This document shows positions 1 to 7,277 of a stretch of DNA of 40,797 nucleotides, piece by piece. The notes below the pieces were generated by a model, which did no database searches, had not been told where the DNA came from, and worked only from the letters and a program-made list of their open reading frames with translations. The position numbers and the translations under genes were made by a program. How positions within the stretch are numbered: position 1 is the stretch's first letter; each line of letters starts with the position of its first letter. The stretch lies in assembly GCA_003566775.1 (NCBI GenBank), contig PXBW01000231.1:1-40797 (forward strand), in the 5' to 3' direction. This stretch comes from a candidate division WS1 bacterium. Lineage in GTDB: Bacteria; Armatimonadota; Zipacnadia; Zipacnadales; UBA5352.

Positions 1-1099
1 CCCTCGCGGTGATGCTCCAGACGTCCTCGACGATGCCGTCGCGCACCGCGTGGATGCGGTCGTAAAGGTTCAGGCAGGTCGGGGCGCGGGGGGGAATCAC
101 GAGGACCTTCTCCCCTATCACCAGCGGCCGCTCTGCCTCTGTAACATCCACGAAGCCGTGCTCATCGTTGATCTTCACCACGCGCGCGCCCGGCACGTCC
201 GGCAGCCAGCCGTAGCCATCCGAGTAATCGCCCACCTGCTGCGAGAGGCCCTTCGTGCCGGCGTCGATGATCGCCCGCTCGGGCGTCGGCGTAGACACGA
301 CCGTCGCCAGCACACTGAGCGCCACCTGCTCCATCGGCGCTGAGCCGATATCCACCTGGTTGCGATCGTAGAATACGTAGGTCCCCGAGCGTATCTCGGT
401 GAGGCCGCAGTTGGGCTGATAACGCCCGGCAGTCGGCGTCGAACCGCCGGAGATGCGCGTCATATTATGGCCTTCGTCGGCGAGGAGCTCCGCTACCGCG
501 CCGATCATGCGTGCCTCCTCCGCCGCCCCTTCGATCAGAGCTTCATCGCCGCGTCGCGAATAGGCGAAGTGTGACGCATATCCCATTACCCCTACGATCT
601 CAAGCGCAGGCATCTCAGCAACTCGGTCGGCGAAAAGCAATGCTTCGTCGGGCAACACTCCAGTGCGCCCGGCTCCTAAGTCCACCTCGATCAGGACCTC
701 AAGCTCGAGACCTGCTTCACTGAAAGCGTCCGAAGCCTGCCGGGCTGCCTCGACGCTTTCCACCGCAATTGACAACTGCGGCGTGCGCTTCGCCAGAGCC
801 GTAAGCCGCCGCATCTTCATCTCTCCCACGAGCGCGTAGGCGATGAAGATGTCATCGATGCCCGCGCTGGACATTACTTCGGCCTCGCCTATCTTCGCGC
901 AGGTGACGCCGACCGCGCCTGCGGCAACCTGCATCTGCGCGATCTCGGGGGTCTTGTGTGACTTGATATGGGGGCGGATCTGTAGATCCGCATCGAAGGT
1001 CGCACGATGCACGCGCAGGATGTTCTCCTCCATCCTGTGCATGTCCACTACCAGCGCGGGAGTGTCGATAGACTCAAGCGATTCGCCGATGATGGTCAT
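1..1099 (-). CDS. D-threonine aldolase / D-serine dehydratase-like PLP enzyme (3' end cut by window)
   Basis: Reading the minus strand from ATG at 1099 gives 366 codons with no stop before the window edge, so only the last few residues are missing (the family is about 370-380 aa). The N-terminus has the alanine-racemase-type PLP barrel signature RPHIKSHK (residues 42-49, likely Schiff-base Lys46), followed by the C-terminal beta domain of the DSD1/D-threonine aldolase family. A clear ribosome site (AGAAGGAGT) sits 8 bases upstream of the ATG. Family members act on D-threonine, D-serine or related beta-hydroxy amino acids with PLP and a divalent metal. The usual C-terminal metal motif (P-N-H-x-C) here reads IPPRAPTCLNL: Arg and Pro occupy the expected His and Cys positions. 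Substrate and even reaction class (aldolase, dehydratase, racemase) are therefore uncertain. It lies downstream of thi4 on the same strand, about 170 bases away. Confidence 0.8.
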   Translation of the reverse strand, partial: MTIIGESLESIDTPALVVDMHRMEENILRVHRATFDADLQIRPHIKSHKTPEIAQMQVAAGAVGVTCAKIGEAEVMSSAGIDDIFIAYALVGEMKMRRLTALAKRTPQLSIAVESVEAARQASDAFSEAGLELEVLIEVDLGAGRTGVLPDEALLFADRVAEMPALEIVGVMGYASHFAYSRRGDEALIEGAAEEARMIGAVAELLADEGHNMTRISGGSTPTAGRYQPNCGLTEIRSGTYVFYDRNQVDIGSAPMEQVALSVLATVVSTPTPERAIIDAGTKGLSQQVGDYSDGYGWLPDVPGARVVKINDEHGFVDVTEAERPLVIGEKVLVIPPRAPTCLNLYDRIHAVRDGIVEDVWSITAR

Positions 1100-1180
1100 C
1101 TTTCGGACTCCTTCTGAGGCGATCGGAGGGCGCCCCGCGAAGCGGGCCTCTTCCTCGTACTGCCACGCTTAAATGCACGA

Positions 1181-1218
1181 GCGGGCGCATGCGCTCCTGC
1201 ATAGTCGCCTGCGCCCGC
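1181..1218 (-). terminator. Inverted repeat between thi4 and the PLP enzyme
   Basis: Two perfect 9-base arms (GCGGGCGCA at 1181-1189 and TGCGCCCGC at 1210-1218) are separated by 20 bases. On the minus strand the structure follows the thi4 stop by about 50 bases and is not followed by a proper U-tract. It may be a weak or Rho-assisted terminator or an mRNA-stabilising hairpin; its function is inferred. Confidence 0.35.
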
Positions 1219-1269
1219 ACCTTCTCCACGCAAATGGGTAAGTCCTCGTAGCAGCTTGAGCAAGCTCCG

Positions 1270-2082
1270 TCAGCTCATGTCTGCCAGTATTCCGGAGGCC
1301 ACCTCCGCGGCTCTCTGACCGGACATCAGCATCCCGCCGAAGATGGCGCCCATGCGGTACGACTTCGTGACCGCGCTGGCGGCCATGCCGGTCACGATCA
1401 GACCCGGATATATCTCTCGTGTGTTCTCGACGAGTGAACTCTCTCCCGCCGCGGCGTTCATCGACGCCTCGCCGGGGATGCAGTCAAAGTCACTGTCGAT
1501 GCATGCGCCCGGCACTCGCATCTCTACCAGCCGCGACAGCTCACACGGATGACCGGTCCCATCGAGGACGATCTTTGCATGCACTGCCAGTGGATCAACG
1601 TGCAGGCCCGCGGCCGGAACCGCTCCCCAGTTGATCACCACGCCACGGACCCGGTTGTCATCATCTACCACCACGTCCTCAGCCTCGATACCGACCATGA
1701 TGCGGGCACCGGCATCTATCGCCGCAGCGGTCATCTTGGTAGCCGACTCAACGGCATCAGCGATCACCGTACCATTCTCCCACTCCCGCAGCTTGATGCC
1801 GACCTCCTCCATCAGCGGTGCTGCCTCCTCCTCGATCACGATACGCGGGAAGAGCATTCCACCGCCCCAGATGCCGCCCCCGATGTGCAGATTGCGCTCG
1901 AACACAGCGACCCTGTGTCCCTCACCTGCCAGCAGACGCGCGGCGGTGAGGCCGGACGGCCCTGCTCCGACCACTGCTGCATCGAGGTCGATAGAATCGA
2001 GGAAATCGTCCATGAAGCTCTGCACTATACCGCGGGTGATGGTCAACTCGTCCCACGCGAATCCGTTCCCGTCAAATCCCAT
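1270..2082 (-). CDS. thi4: Thi4 family ADP-thiazole synthase (sulfide-dependent type)
   Basis: 270 aa, the usual size of bacterial/archaeal Thi4. It makes the thiazole moiety of thiamine (ADP-thiazole) from NAD and glycine. The N-terminal dinucleotide-binding motif VVGAGPSGLTAA is clear, followed by GGGIWGGGMLFPRIV and the C-terminal GMAASAVTKSYRMGAIFGGML block characteristic of the family. At the position where yeast THI4 carries the sulfur-donating cysteine, this protein reads AGLHVDPLAV, with His. This matches the Methanocaldococcus-type enzymes that use exogenous sulfide instead of sacrificing a cysteine. The ATG at 2082 is chosen because AGGAAGGG lies 10 bases upstream; an in-frame ATG at 2121 has no such site and falls in the leader. 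It is preceded by a TPP riboswitch, so thiamine pyrophosphate feedback is expected. Confidence 0.93.
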   Translation of the reverse strand: MGFDGNGFAWDELTITRGIVQSFMDDFLDSIDLDAAVVGAGPSGLTAARLLAGEGHRVAVFERNLHIGGGIWGGGMLFPRIVIEEEAAPLMEEVGIKLREWENGTVIADAVESATKMTAAAIDAGARIMVGIEAEDVVVDDDNRVRGVVINWGAVPAAGLHVDPLAVHAKIVLDGTGHPCELSRLVEMRVPGACIDSDFDCIPGEASMNAAAGESSLVENTREIYPGLIVTGMAASAVTKSYRMGAIFGGMLMSGQRAAEVASGILADMS

Positions 2083-2128
2083 TGCGATGCTTCCCTTCCT
2101 GTGCTCGCCTGCCGGCGTCACATGCAGA

Positions 2129-2156
2129 GACCGCCGGCAACGCGAGGCCGGCGGTC
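2129..2156 (-). promoter_or_regulatory. Putative expression-platform hairpin of the TPP riboswitch
   Basis: A perfect 10-bp hairpin (GACCGCCGGC and GCCGGCGGTC around an 8-base loop) lies between the TPP aptamer and the thi4 ribosome site. The upstream RNA reads GCGGT-GATTATCG-ACCGC, a 5-bp pairing that would compete with the base of this hairpin, as expected of a switching platform. There is no U-run after the stem, so control could be by Rho-dependent termination or by an effect on translation rather than intrinsic termination. Confidence 0.5.
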
Positions 2157-2171
2157 GATAATCACCGCTAA

Positions 2172-2283
2172 GCCACGCTTCCCTACGCCGGTGCTAACCG
2201 GATCAGGTTCCGGGGTCGGTGGACGCACACGTCCACCCTCTCAGAGAGACCCTGTCGGGCCTCATTGCCTCCCCCAGCGAGGC
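2172..2283 (-). promoter_or_regulatory. TPP riboswitch (THI element) upstream of thi4
   Basis: On the minus strand the region contains the conserved THI-box words CTGAGAGG and GAACCTGATCCGGTTA followed by CACCGGCGTAGGGAA. A P1 stem forms between GCCTCGC (5' end, 2277-2283) and GCGTGGC (2172-2178) with one mismatch. A P3 hairpin GAGGCCC-GACA-GGGTCTC precedes CTGAGA, and GGGG/CCCC supplies P2. An additional perfect hairpin (GGTGGACG-TGTG-CGTCCACC) is inserted between CTGAGA and the P2 3' strand. The target gene, a thiazole synthase, fits thiamine pyrophosphate sensing. Confidence 0.95.
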
Positions 2284-2309
2284 ACATCGATATTGTTGTT
2301 ACAGGGGAC

Positions 2310-2338
2310 AGCCTACTATGCCCGCAGGTGCAAGTCAA
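2310..2338 (-). promoter_or_regulatory. Promoter of the TPP riboswitch-thi4 transcript
   Basis: TTGACT (-35, 2333-2338) and TAGGCT (-10, 2310-2315) are 17 bases apart on the minus strand. Transcription would start near 2303, about 20 bases before the riboswitch P1 stem. That placement supports the call although the -10 match is imperfect. Confidence 0.55.
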
Positions 2339-2438
2339 GGTCCAGCGGGCCCCGGGACTGCGCTCACACCGCGACCTTCACGTACACCGATCAATGCCTG
2401 TAATCGCTCAGGTTCCGACTGAGACGGGGTTTATCGGA

Positions 2439-2467
2439 TTGACTCCCCATCATGCCGCTGATATACT
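2439..2467 (+). promoter_or_regulatory. Sigma-70 promoter for the membrane protein/hisS unit
   Basis: TTGACT (2439-2444), a 17-base spacer and TATACT (2462-2467) make a near-consensus sigma-70 promoter on the plus strand. It is divergent from the thi4 promoter and upstream of the gene at 2573, leaving a 5' untranslated region of roughly 100 bases. Confidence 0.7.
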
Positions 2468-2572
2468 GTGACACGATTAAGCTAACTGCGTGGGCCGGAC
2501 ACAGTCGGCCCACCTTGCATTATGAGAACCCGATCCTCCCGCCCTCCAAACATAGACAGAGCCGACTCTATC

Positions 2573-3199
2573 ATGGCACGGCAGCCCACAGAGATCGAAG
2601 CACTCCGCAGGCATCTCACCTATCGATGGATATCATGGGGGATCGTGCCCCTCTTGGTCTGCGCTTTGGTCGTCGGAGTGCTCGCTCTCTGGGGCGTCGA
2701 CGGTCCGGTAGAGGGCAAGCAGCAGACGCGCCTCGCCTTCGAGATAGTCCTTGGTGTGAGCGCCGCAGTCTTTCTCGCGGGCTTCTACATAGACGGGCAC
2801 TGGACGGGTTCACAACGCCTTGCACGCAGAATCTTCCGCGAGGCGGGTGGAGATGAGGATCGCAATCCCGCATCATGGGCGCAGAGCACAGCACACCGAA
2901 CTGCACTGCAGGAGCAGGCCGACATCGCACTGAACTCCATCCGGGCCTCGGCCGACGCCATCACCCTGATGGGGAGCGCGATCGGCCTGGTTGCCATCGT
3001 AACCGTGATTATGGGCCTGCCTTCCGTTCACGCTCTGCAGATTCTCGTGTTAGGGCTCGCCTATCAGTTCTTCGTTTTCTCCCGCCATCATTACTACATC
3101 AGGATCGCAGAGGCCGCTCTCGACGGCCAACTCCTGCCGTCGAACAAAGATGAGGACGATGGCGATAAGAGCCGCCGCGCCTCGTCAGCCGGTCGCTAA
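2573..3199 (+). CDS. Membrane protein of unknown function
   Basis: 208 aa if translation starts at ATG 2573; an upstream in-frame ATG at 2522 would add 17 residues, and neither has a convincing Shine-Dalgarno site. Four hydrophobic stretches are visible: one close to the N-terminus (WISWGIVPLLVCALVVGVLA), one after a short loop (EIVLGVSAAVFLAGFYI), and a pair near the C-terminus. A hydrophilic segment of about 50 residues lies between the pairs, and the C-terminal tail is charged (KDEDDGDKSRR). No enzymatic motif was recognised. It sits 25 bases before hisS on the same strand and shares its likely promoter, but this does not reveal its role. I do not recognise a family. Confidence 0.7.
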   Translation: MARQPTEIEALRRHLTYRWISWGIVPLLVCALVVGVLALWGVDGPVEGKQQTRLAFEIVLGVSAAVFLAGFYIDGHWTGSQRLARRIFREAGGDEDRNPASWAQSTAHRTALQEQADIALNSIRASADAITLMGSAIGLVAIVTVIMGLPSVHALQILVLGLAYQFFVFSRHHYYIRIAEAALDGQLLPSNKDEDDGDKSRRASSAGR

Positions 3200-3224
3200 A
3201 CCGACACCAACCGAGTTGATCTCG

Positions 3225-4496
3225 ATGCGCTATCACAGACCCAGGGGGACCCAGGATATCCCGCCCGACGAAGCGCCTCGCTGGCGCTTCGTCGAAAAGA
3301 CCTTTCGCGATCTATGCCGCCGCTTTGACTATGGCGAGTTACGCACCCCGGTTTTCGAGGAGACCGAGCTTTTCGTGCGCTCGGTGGGCGAGGACACCGA
3401 CATCGTGTCCAAAGAGATGTACACCTTCGAAGATAAGGGAGGCCGCTCGCTGACACTGCGCGCCGAGGGCACGGCACCCACCGTCCGCGCCCTCATCGAG
3501 GAGAACTTGCAGGGGCAGGACCGCGAGCGCCTCGTGAAGATGTACTACGTTGCACCTATCTTCCGACAGGACCGCCCGCAGGCTGGTCGTTACCGGCAGC
3601 ACCATCAGGCGGGCATTGAGGCCATCGGCTCATCAGAGCCTGCCGTGGACGCCGAGATCATCGACCTCGCGCTGACCTTCTTCGAGGAACTCGGCATAGA
3701 GGGCACGCGCCTTCTGATCAACTCCGTCGGCTGTCGCGACTGCGCCCCACAGTTCGTTGATACGCTGAAGGCCTCAGTGGCGGATGCCGTCGATAGCATG
3801 TGCCGCGACTGCCAGAGGCGCTACGACACGAACCCGTTGCGCCTGCTCGACTGCAAGCAGGAGGTCTGCCGGGAGGTCACCGAGAACGCGCCCATGATGC
3901 TCGACCTCCTCTGCGGCGAGTGCGAGTGTCACTTTGACGGACTGCGCGAGCACCTCGAGGCCCTTGCCATCGCATACGAGATCGATGCCCGCATAGTGCG
4001 CGGACTCGACTACTATACGAAGACCGCATTCGAGTTCCGGCACGAGGCACTCGGCGCACAGGATTCCATCGGCGGTGGCGGGCGCTACGATGAACTGATC
4101 AAACAGTGCGGAGGCCCGGATCTTCCGGCAGTCGGACTGGGTGCCGGCATCGAGCGCATCCTGATGGTACGCGAGGCGCTGGGACTGCGCGATGAGGACG
4201 AGCCGCGCGACGGCAGCTTCGTTGTCGCGATCGGCGATGATGCCTGGTTCCCGGCCTACCGCCTGCTGCACGACCTGCGGCGCGAGGGCGTGAAGGCCGA
4301 GATCGACTACCGCAGGCGCTCGATTCGCGCGCAGATGCGTTACGCCGACAGCCAGGGCTATCTGAATGCGGTGCTTCTGGGTGGCGACGAGATCGCGAAG
4401 GGCATCGCCACCGTCCGCGACATGATCTCAGGCGAACAGGAGGAGGTCCCGCTGGAGGGGCTGGCGGAATACCTCAAAGAGCGACGGGAGGGCTGA
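3225..4496 (+). CDS. hisS: Histidyl-tRNA synthetase
   Basis: 423 aa, normal for bacterial HisRS. It charges tRNA-His with histidine in the cytoplasm. The start at ATG 3225 gives the canonical N-terminus MRYHRPRGTQDIPP; in-frame starts further upstream overlap the preceding gene. Class II synthetase motif 2 is visible around FRQDRPQAGRYRQHHQ. The histidine-specific signatures GLDYYTKTAFEF (HisA) and GGGGRYDEL (HisB) follow, then motif 3 AVGLGAGIERIL. The last 90 or so residues match the anticodon-binding domain. The central insertion domain carries several cysteines (CRDC, CKQEVC, CGECEC) as in many bacterial homologues. The start codon has only a weak ribosome site. A tRNA-His gene lies elsewhere in this window. 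Confidence 0.97.
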   Translation: MRYHRPRGTQDIPPDEAPRWRFVEKTFRDLCRRFDYGELRTPVFEETELFVRSVGEDTDIVSKEMYTFEDKGGRSLTLRAEGTAPTVRALIEENLQGQDRERLVKMYYVAPIFRQDRPQAGRYRQHHQAGIEAIGSSEPAVDAEIIDLALTFFEELGIEGTRLLINSVGCRDCAPQFVDTLKASVADAVDSMCRDCQRRYDTNPLRLLDCKQEVCREVTENAPMMLDLLCGECECHFDGLREHLEALAIAYEIDARIVRGLDYYTKTAFEFRHEALGAQDSIGGGGRYDELIKQCGGPDLPAVGLGAGIERILMVREALGLRDEDEPRDGSFVVAIGDDAWFPAYRLLHDLRREGVKAEIDYRRRSIRAQMRYADSQGYLNAVLLGGDEIAKGIATVRDMISGEQEEVPLEGLAEYLKERREG

Positions 4497-4673
4497 TCTC
4501 CCTCCGGCTCCCTCTCCGTACCGGCAGAGTGGGGAGGGAACGACGACGGCGCGACGTCCGATTACCCCCGAGCCGCATCGAGTGCTCCCCTCTCCGGAAC
4601 GAGGGGGTGGCCGAGCGTCTTGCGCGGAGGGGGCCGCACCACGCAACACCGGCGAATCGAGCAGGAGCCGATC

Positions 4674-5186
4674 ATGCTCTGCCCGCAGTGCCAGCAGGGA
4701 GTCCAGACGGAGGAGCTTGATGCGGGCGCGTGTCCTTACTGCGGCTTCCCCTGCCGCGAACTGGACAGGCGCGTCAATCAGGTGCAGCTTATCCTTGCTG
4801 CCCTGTTTCTCTCCACGCTCGCCTTCGGGATAGTCGTGCTGCTGCTCGAGATGTGGGTTGACTGGCAGCCCACCGGTCTCGGTGACCACGAGTTCATCGT
4901 CGGAATGGCGCTGATGGGTGCCTCGGTCGGGATCATCGCGGCGTCGATCAGGTTCGAGCGAAGGCTTCAGGAGCAGGAGAGCATTGACACTTACAGCCAC
5001 ATGGTGCGCATACTCGGGCTAATCGCTGAGATTCCGGCAATCTTCGGGCTCGTGATGTACCTGTTGACCGGGAACCTTCCATGGATGGTTGTCTTCCTGC
5101 TTGTATGCTGGATAATGCTGATCCGACTGGGCACCCGCCTCCCCGTTATCCTGCACGGAATCACGGACTGCCTGCGCACAGAGTAG
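4674..5186 (+). CDS. Zinc-ribbon membrane protein
   Basis: 170 aa, starting at an ATG preceded by AGGAG at 7 bases. The N-terminus carries a CxxC...CxxC zinc ribbon (Cys3, Cys6, Cys20, Cys23: LCPQCQ and CPYCGFPC). The rest contains about four hydrophobic helices, with a short charged, possibly coiled segment (RFERRLQEQES) between the second and third. Zinc-ribbon plus membrane segments is a common layout for uncharacterised bacterial membrane proteins. The gene lies between hisS and aspS on the same strand, with 67 bases to aspS, suggesting co-transcription, but no functional link is evident. The 177 bases upstream, after hisS, contain G/C-rich imperfect inverted repeats and no gene. Confidence 0.8.
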   Translation: MLCPQCQQGVQTEELDAGACPYCGFPCRELDRRVNQVQLILAALFLSTLAFGIVVLLLEMWVDWQPTGLGDHEFIVGMALMGASVGIIAASIRFERRLQEQESIDTYSHMVRILGLIAEIPAIFGLVMYLLTGNLPWMVVFLLVCWIMLIRLGTRLPVILHGITDCLRTE

Positions 5187-5253
5187 CGTCGATAACCACA
5201 ACCTGCCGCGCAACCATCGCTGGCAAGAGCACAGACGGACCGGAGTGTACACG

Positions 5254-7083
5254 ATGAGTGAACTTAGCGAATTCGGGCACGAACTTGAGCGCACGCACAC
5301 CTGCGGCGAACTGCGCGCCGATGATATCGGCGCGACGGTGACTCTCAACGGCTGGGTTAACCGGCGCCGCGACCATGGAGGACTTATCTTCATCGATCTG
5401 CGCGATCGCTCAGGACTCGTACAGGTCGTCTTCGACCCGCAGATCGACGAGGAAGCACACCGAATCGCGCATGATCTGCGCTCGGAATATGTGATCGCAA
5501 TCCAGGGCGTTGTCGAGCGGCGGCCCGAGGGCACCGAGAATCCGGACCTGCCGACCGGCGAGATCGACGTGCGCTGCGATACGCTCGCGATCCTGAATGT
5601 CGCCGAGACGCCGCCTTTCACCTGGCTCGATGAGACCGAAGTCGATGAGAAGGTGCGCCTGCAGTACCGCTACCTCGACCTGCGGAATCCGCGCATGCAG
5701 CGCAATCTGCGCATCCGCCATGATGCGGCACAGGCTGCAAGGCGCTTCCTTTCGGATGAGGGCTTCCTCGAGGTCGAGACCCCGATCCTCTTCCGCCCCA
5801 CTCCGGAGGGAGCGCGCGACTACCTCGTGCCAAGTCGCGTGAGTCCGGGCAACTTCTACGCTCTGCCGCAGTCGCCGCATATCATGAAGCAGCTTCTGAT
5901 GATCGCGGGCTGCGACCGCTACTTTCAGCTTGCTCGCTGCCTGCGCGATGAGGACCTGCGCGCCGACCGCCAGCCAGAACACACGCAGATTGACATGGAG
6001 ATGTCCTTCGTCACCCGCGACGATGTCTTCGAAGTCACCGAGCGGCTCTTCGCCGAGATCTGGCGGGAAGCGATCGGGGTGGAACTGCCCACACCGTGGC
6101 CGCGCATGACCTACGCGGAGGCCCTCGCGCGCTTCGGCACGGATAAGCCCGATATTCGCTTCGGCCTCGAACTCGTCGACGTGACCCCGGTCGTCGCCGG
6201 TGCCGACTTCAAGGTCTTCGCGAACGTGGCGAAATCCGGCGGTGTGGTCAAGGGCCTCTGTGCGCCGGGATGTGCGGACCTCGGCAGGGCCCAGATCGAC
6301 AGACTCACCGAATTCGTGCAGGATCACAAGGCGAAGGGCCTCGCGTACTTCCAGGTGACCGACGCCGGCCTTGAGGGGCCGATCGCGAAGTTCTTCTCCG
6401 ACGAGGAGCTTGCGAACCTGCGCGAGGCGTTCGATGCCCGGATCGGCGACATGATTATGATCGTCGCAGACGAGGTCGAGATCGCAAACGAGGCGCTCGA
6501 CTGGCTGCGGCGGGAGATGGCCGCGCGCCTCGACCTGATCCCGGAGGACACCTGGGCGCCGCTGTGGGTGATCGACTTCCCGCTGGTGGCGTGGAACGAG
6601 GATGAGAAGCGCTGGGACGCCGAGCACCACCCGTTCTGCATGCCGCATCCTGACGACCACGAACTGCTTGAGCGCGATCCCGGCGCGGTGCGGGCGCAAT
6701 CCTACGACGCGGTGGTAAACGGCTTCGAGCTTGCGTCGGGGTCGATCCGGATCCACCGCCGCGACATTCAGGAGCGCATCTTTCAGGTGCTCGACATCAG
6801 TCGCGAGGAGGCGCAGCGGCGCTTCGGCTTCTTCCTGAATGCCTTCGAATACGGCGCGCCCCCGCATGGAGGTATCGCGCCGGGCTTCGACCGCATCGTG
6901 ATGCTGCTGTGCGGCGAGCAGAACATCCGCGAGGTGATCGCCTTCCCGAAGACGCAGCGCGCGACGGACCTGATGGCCGGCGCACCCTCACCCGCGGACC
7001 CGCGCCACCTCAGTGACCTCCACCTGCGCCTGGAGCTTCCCGTCACGGAGCAGGATGAGGAGGGGACCGGGGAGTCTCTGTAG
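5254..7083 (+). CDS. aspS: Aspartyl-tRNA synthetase (bacterial type)
   Basis: 609 aa, the bacterial AspRS length including the GAD insertion domain. It attaches aspartate to tRNA-Asp. The OB-fold anticodon domain holds WVNRRRDHGGLIFIDLRDR (from residue 34). Class II motif 2 is around CLRDEDLRADRQPEHTQID, and motif 3 is GGIAPGFDRIVMLLCGE near the C-terminus. The start at 5254 is supported by GGAG 8 bases upstream. Residue 41 is His (RRDHGG), where the E. coli-type discriminating enzymes have Leu. In Pseudomonas-type enzymes His here goes with relaxed specificity and mischarging of tRNA-Asn for GatCAB. Whether this organism uses that route cannot be seen in the window. The gene ends in a strong terminator. 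Confidence 0.97.
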   Translation: MSELSEFGHELERTHTCGELRADDIGATVTLNGWVNRRRDHGGLIFIDLRDRSGLVQVVFDPQIDEEAHRIAHDLRSEYVIAIQGVVERRPEGTENPDLPTGEIDVRCDTLAILNVAETPPFTWLDETEVDEKVRLQYRYLDLRNPRMQRNLRIRHDAAQAARRFLSDEGFLEVETPILFRPTPEGARDYLVPSRVSPGNFYALPQSPHIMKQLLMIAGCDRYFQLARCLRDEDLRADRQPEHTQIDMEMSFVTRDDVFEVTERLFAEIWREAIGVELPTPWPRMTYAEALARFGTDKPDIRFGLELVDVTPVVAGADFKVFANVAKSGGVVKGLCAPGCADLGRAQIDRLTEFVQDHKAKGLAYFQVTDAGLEGPIAKFFSDEELANLREAFDARIGDMIMIVADEVEIANEALDWLRREMAARLDLIPEDTWAPLWVIDFPLVAWNEDEKRWDAEHHPFCMPHPDDHELLERDPGAVRAQSYDAVVNGFELASGSIRIHRRDIQERIFQVLDISREEAQRRFGFFLNAFEYGAPPHGGIAPGFDRIVMLLCGEQNIREVIAFPKTQRATDLMAGAPSPADPRHLSDLHLRLELPVTEQDEEGTGESL

Positions 7084-7114
7084 TGCGCGGACGAAGATGG
7101 GAACCGCTAACTTA

Positions 7115-7147
7115 GGGGCCGCCCGAAGGACTTCGGGCGGCCCCTTT
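7115..7147 (+). terminator. Intrinsic terminator of aspS
   Basis: GGGGCCGCCCGA and TCGGGCGGCCCC form a 12-bp perfect stem (extendable into the loop), followed by TTT on the plus strand, about 30 bases after the aspS stop codon. Confidence 0.85.
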
Positions 7148-7161
7148 CGCGTCAGATGGCT

Positions 7162-7189
7162 GCACGGACAGGAGTGTCCGTGCCACGGA
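7162..7189. repeat. Dispersed palindromic repeat, copy 1
   Basis: Perfect 9-bp arms GCACGGACA and TGTCCGTGC enclose GGAG, followed by CACGGA. The same 28 bases recur without change at 21330-21357, also in an intergenic region. One reading frame spells TDRSVRAT, a peptide I remember from spurious predicted proteins in other genomes; that memory is unverified. Confidence 0.8.
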
Positions 7190-7277
7190 ACGACCTGCCG
7201 GAGGGAGGGGTGGCAGTCTCCCTTGACGGCATACGACGACGGCAACTGCCGCGCGGGTCAAGGATTCCCGCCATCCC

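Noticed and set aside
5410-6867. 485-codon open frame on the minus strand
   Set aside because: Antisense to aspS, which has all class II motifs on the plus strand.
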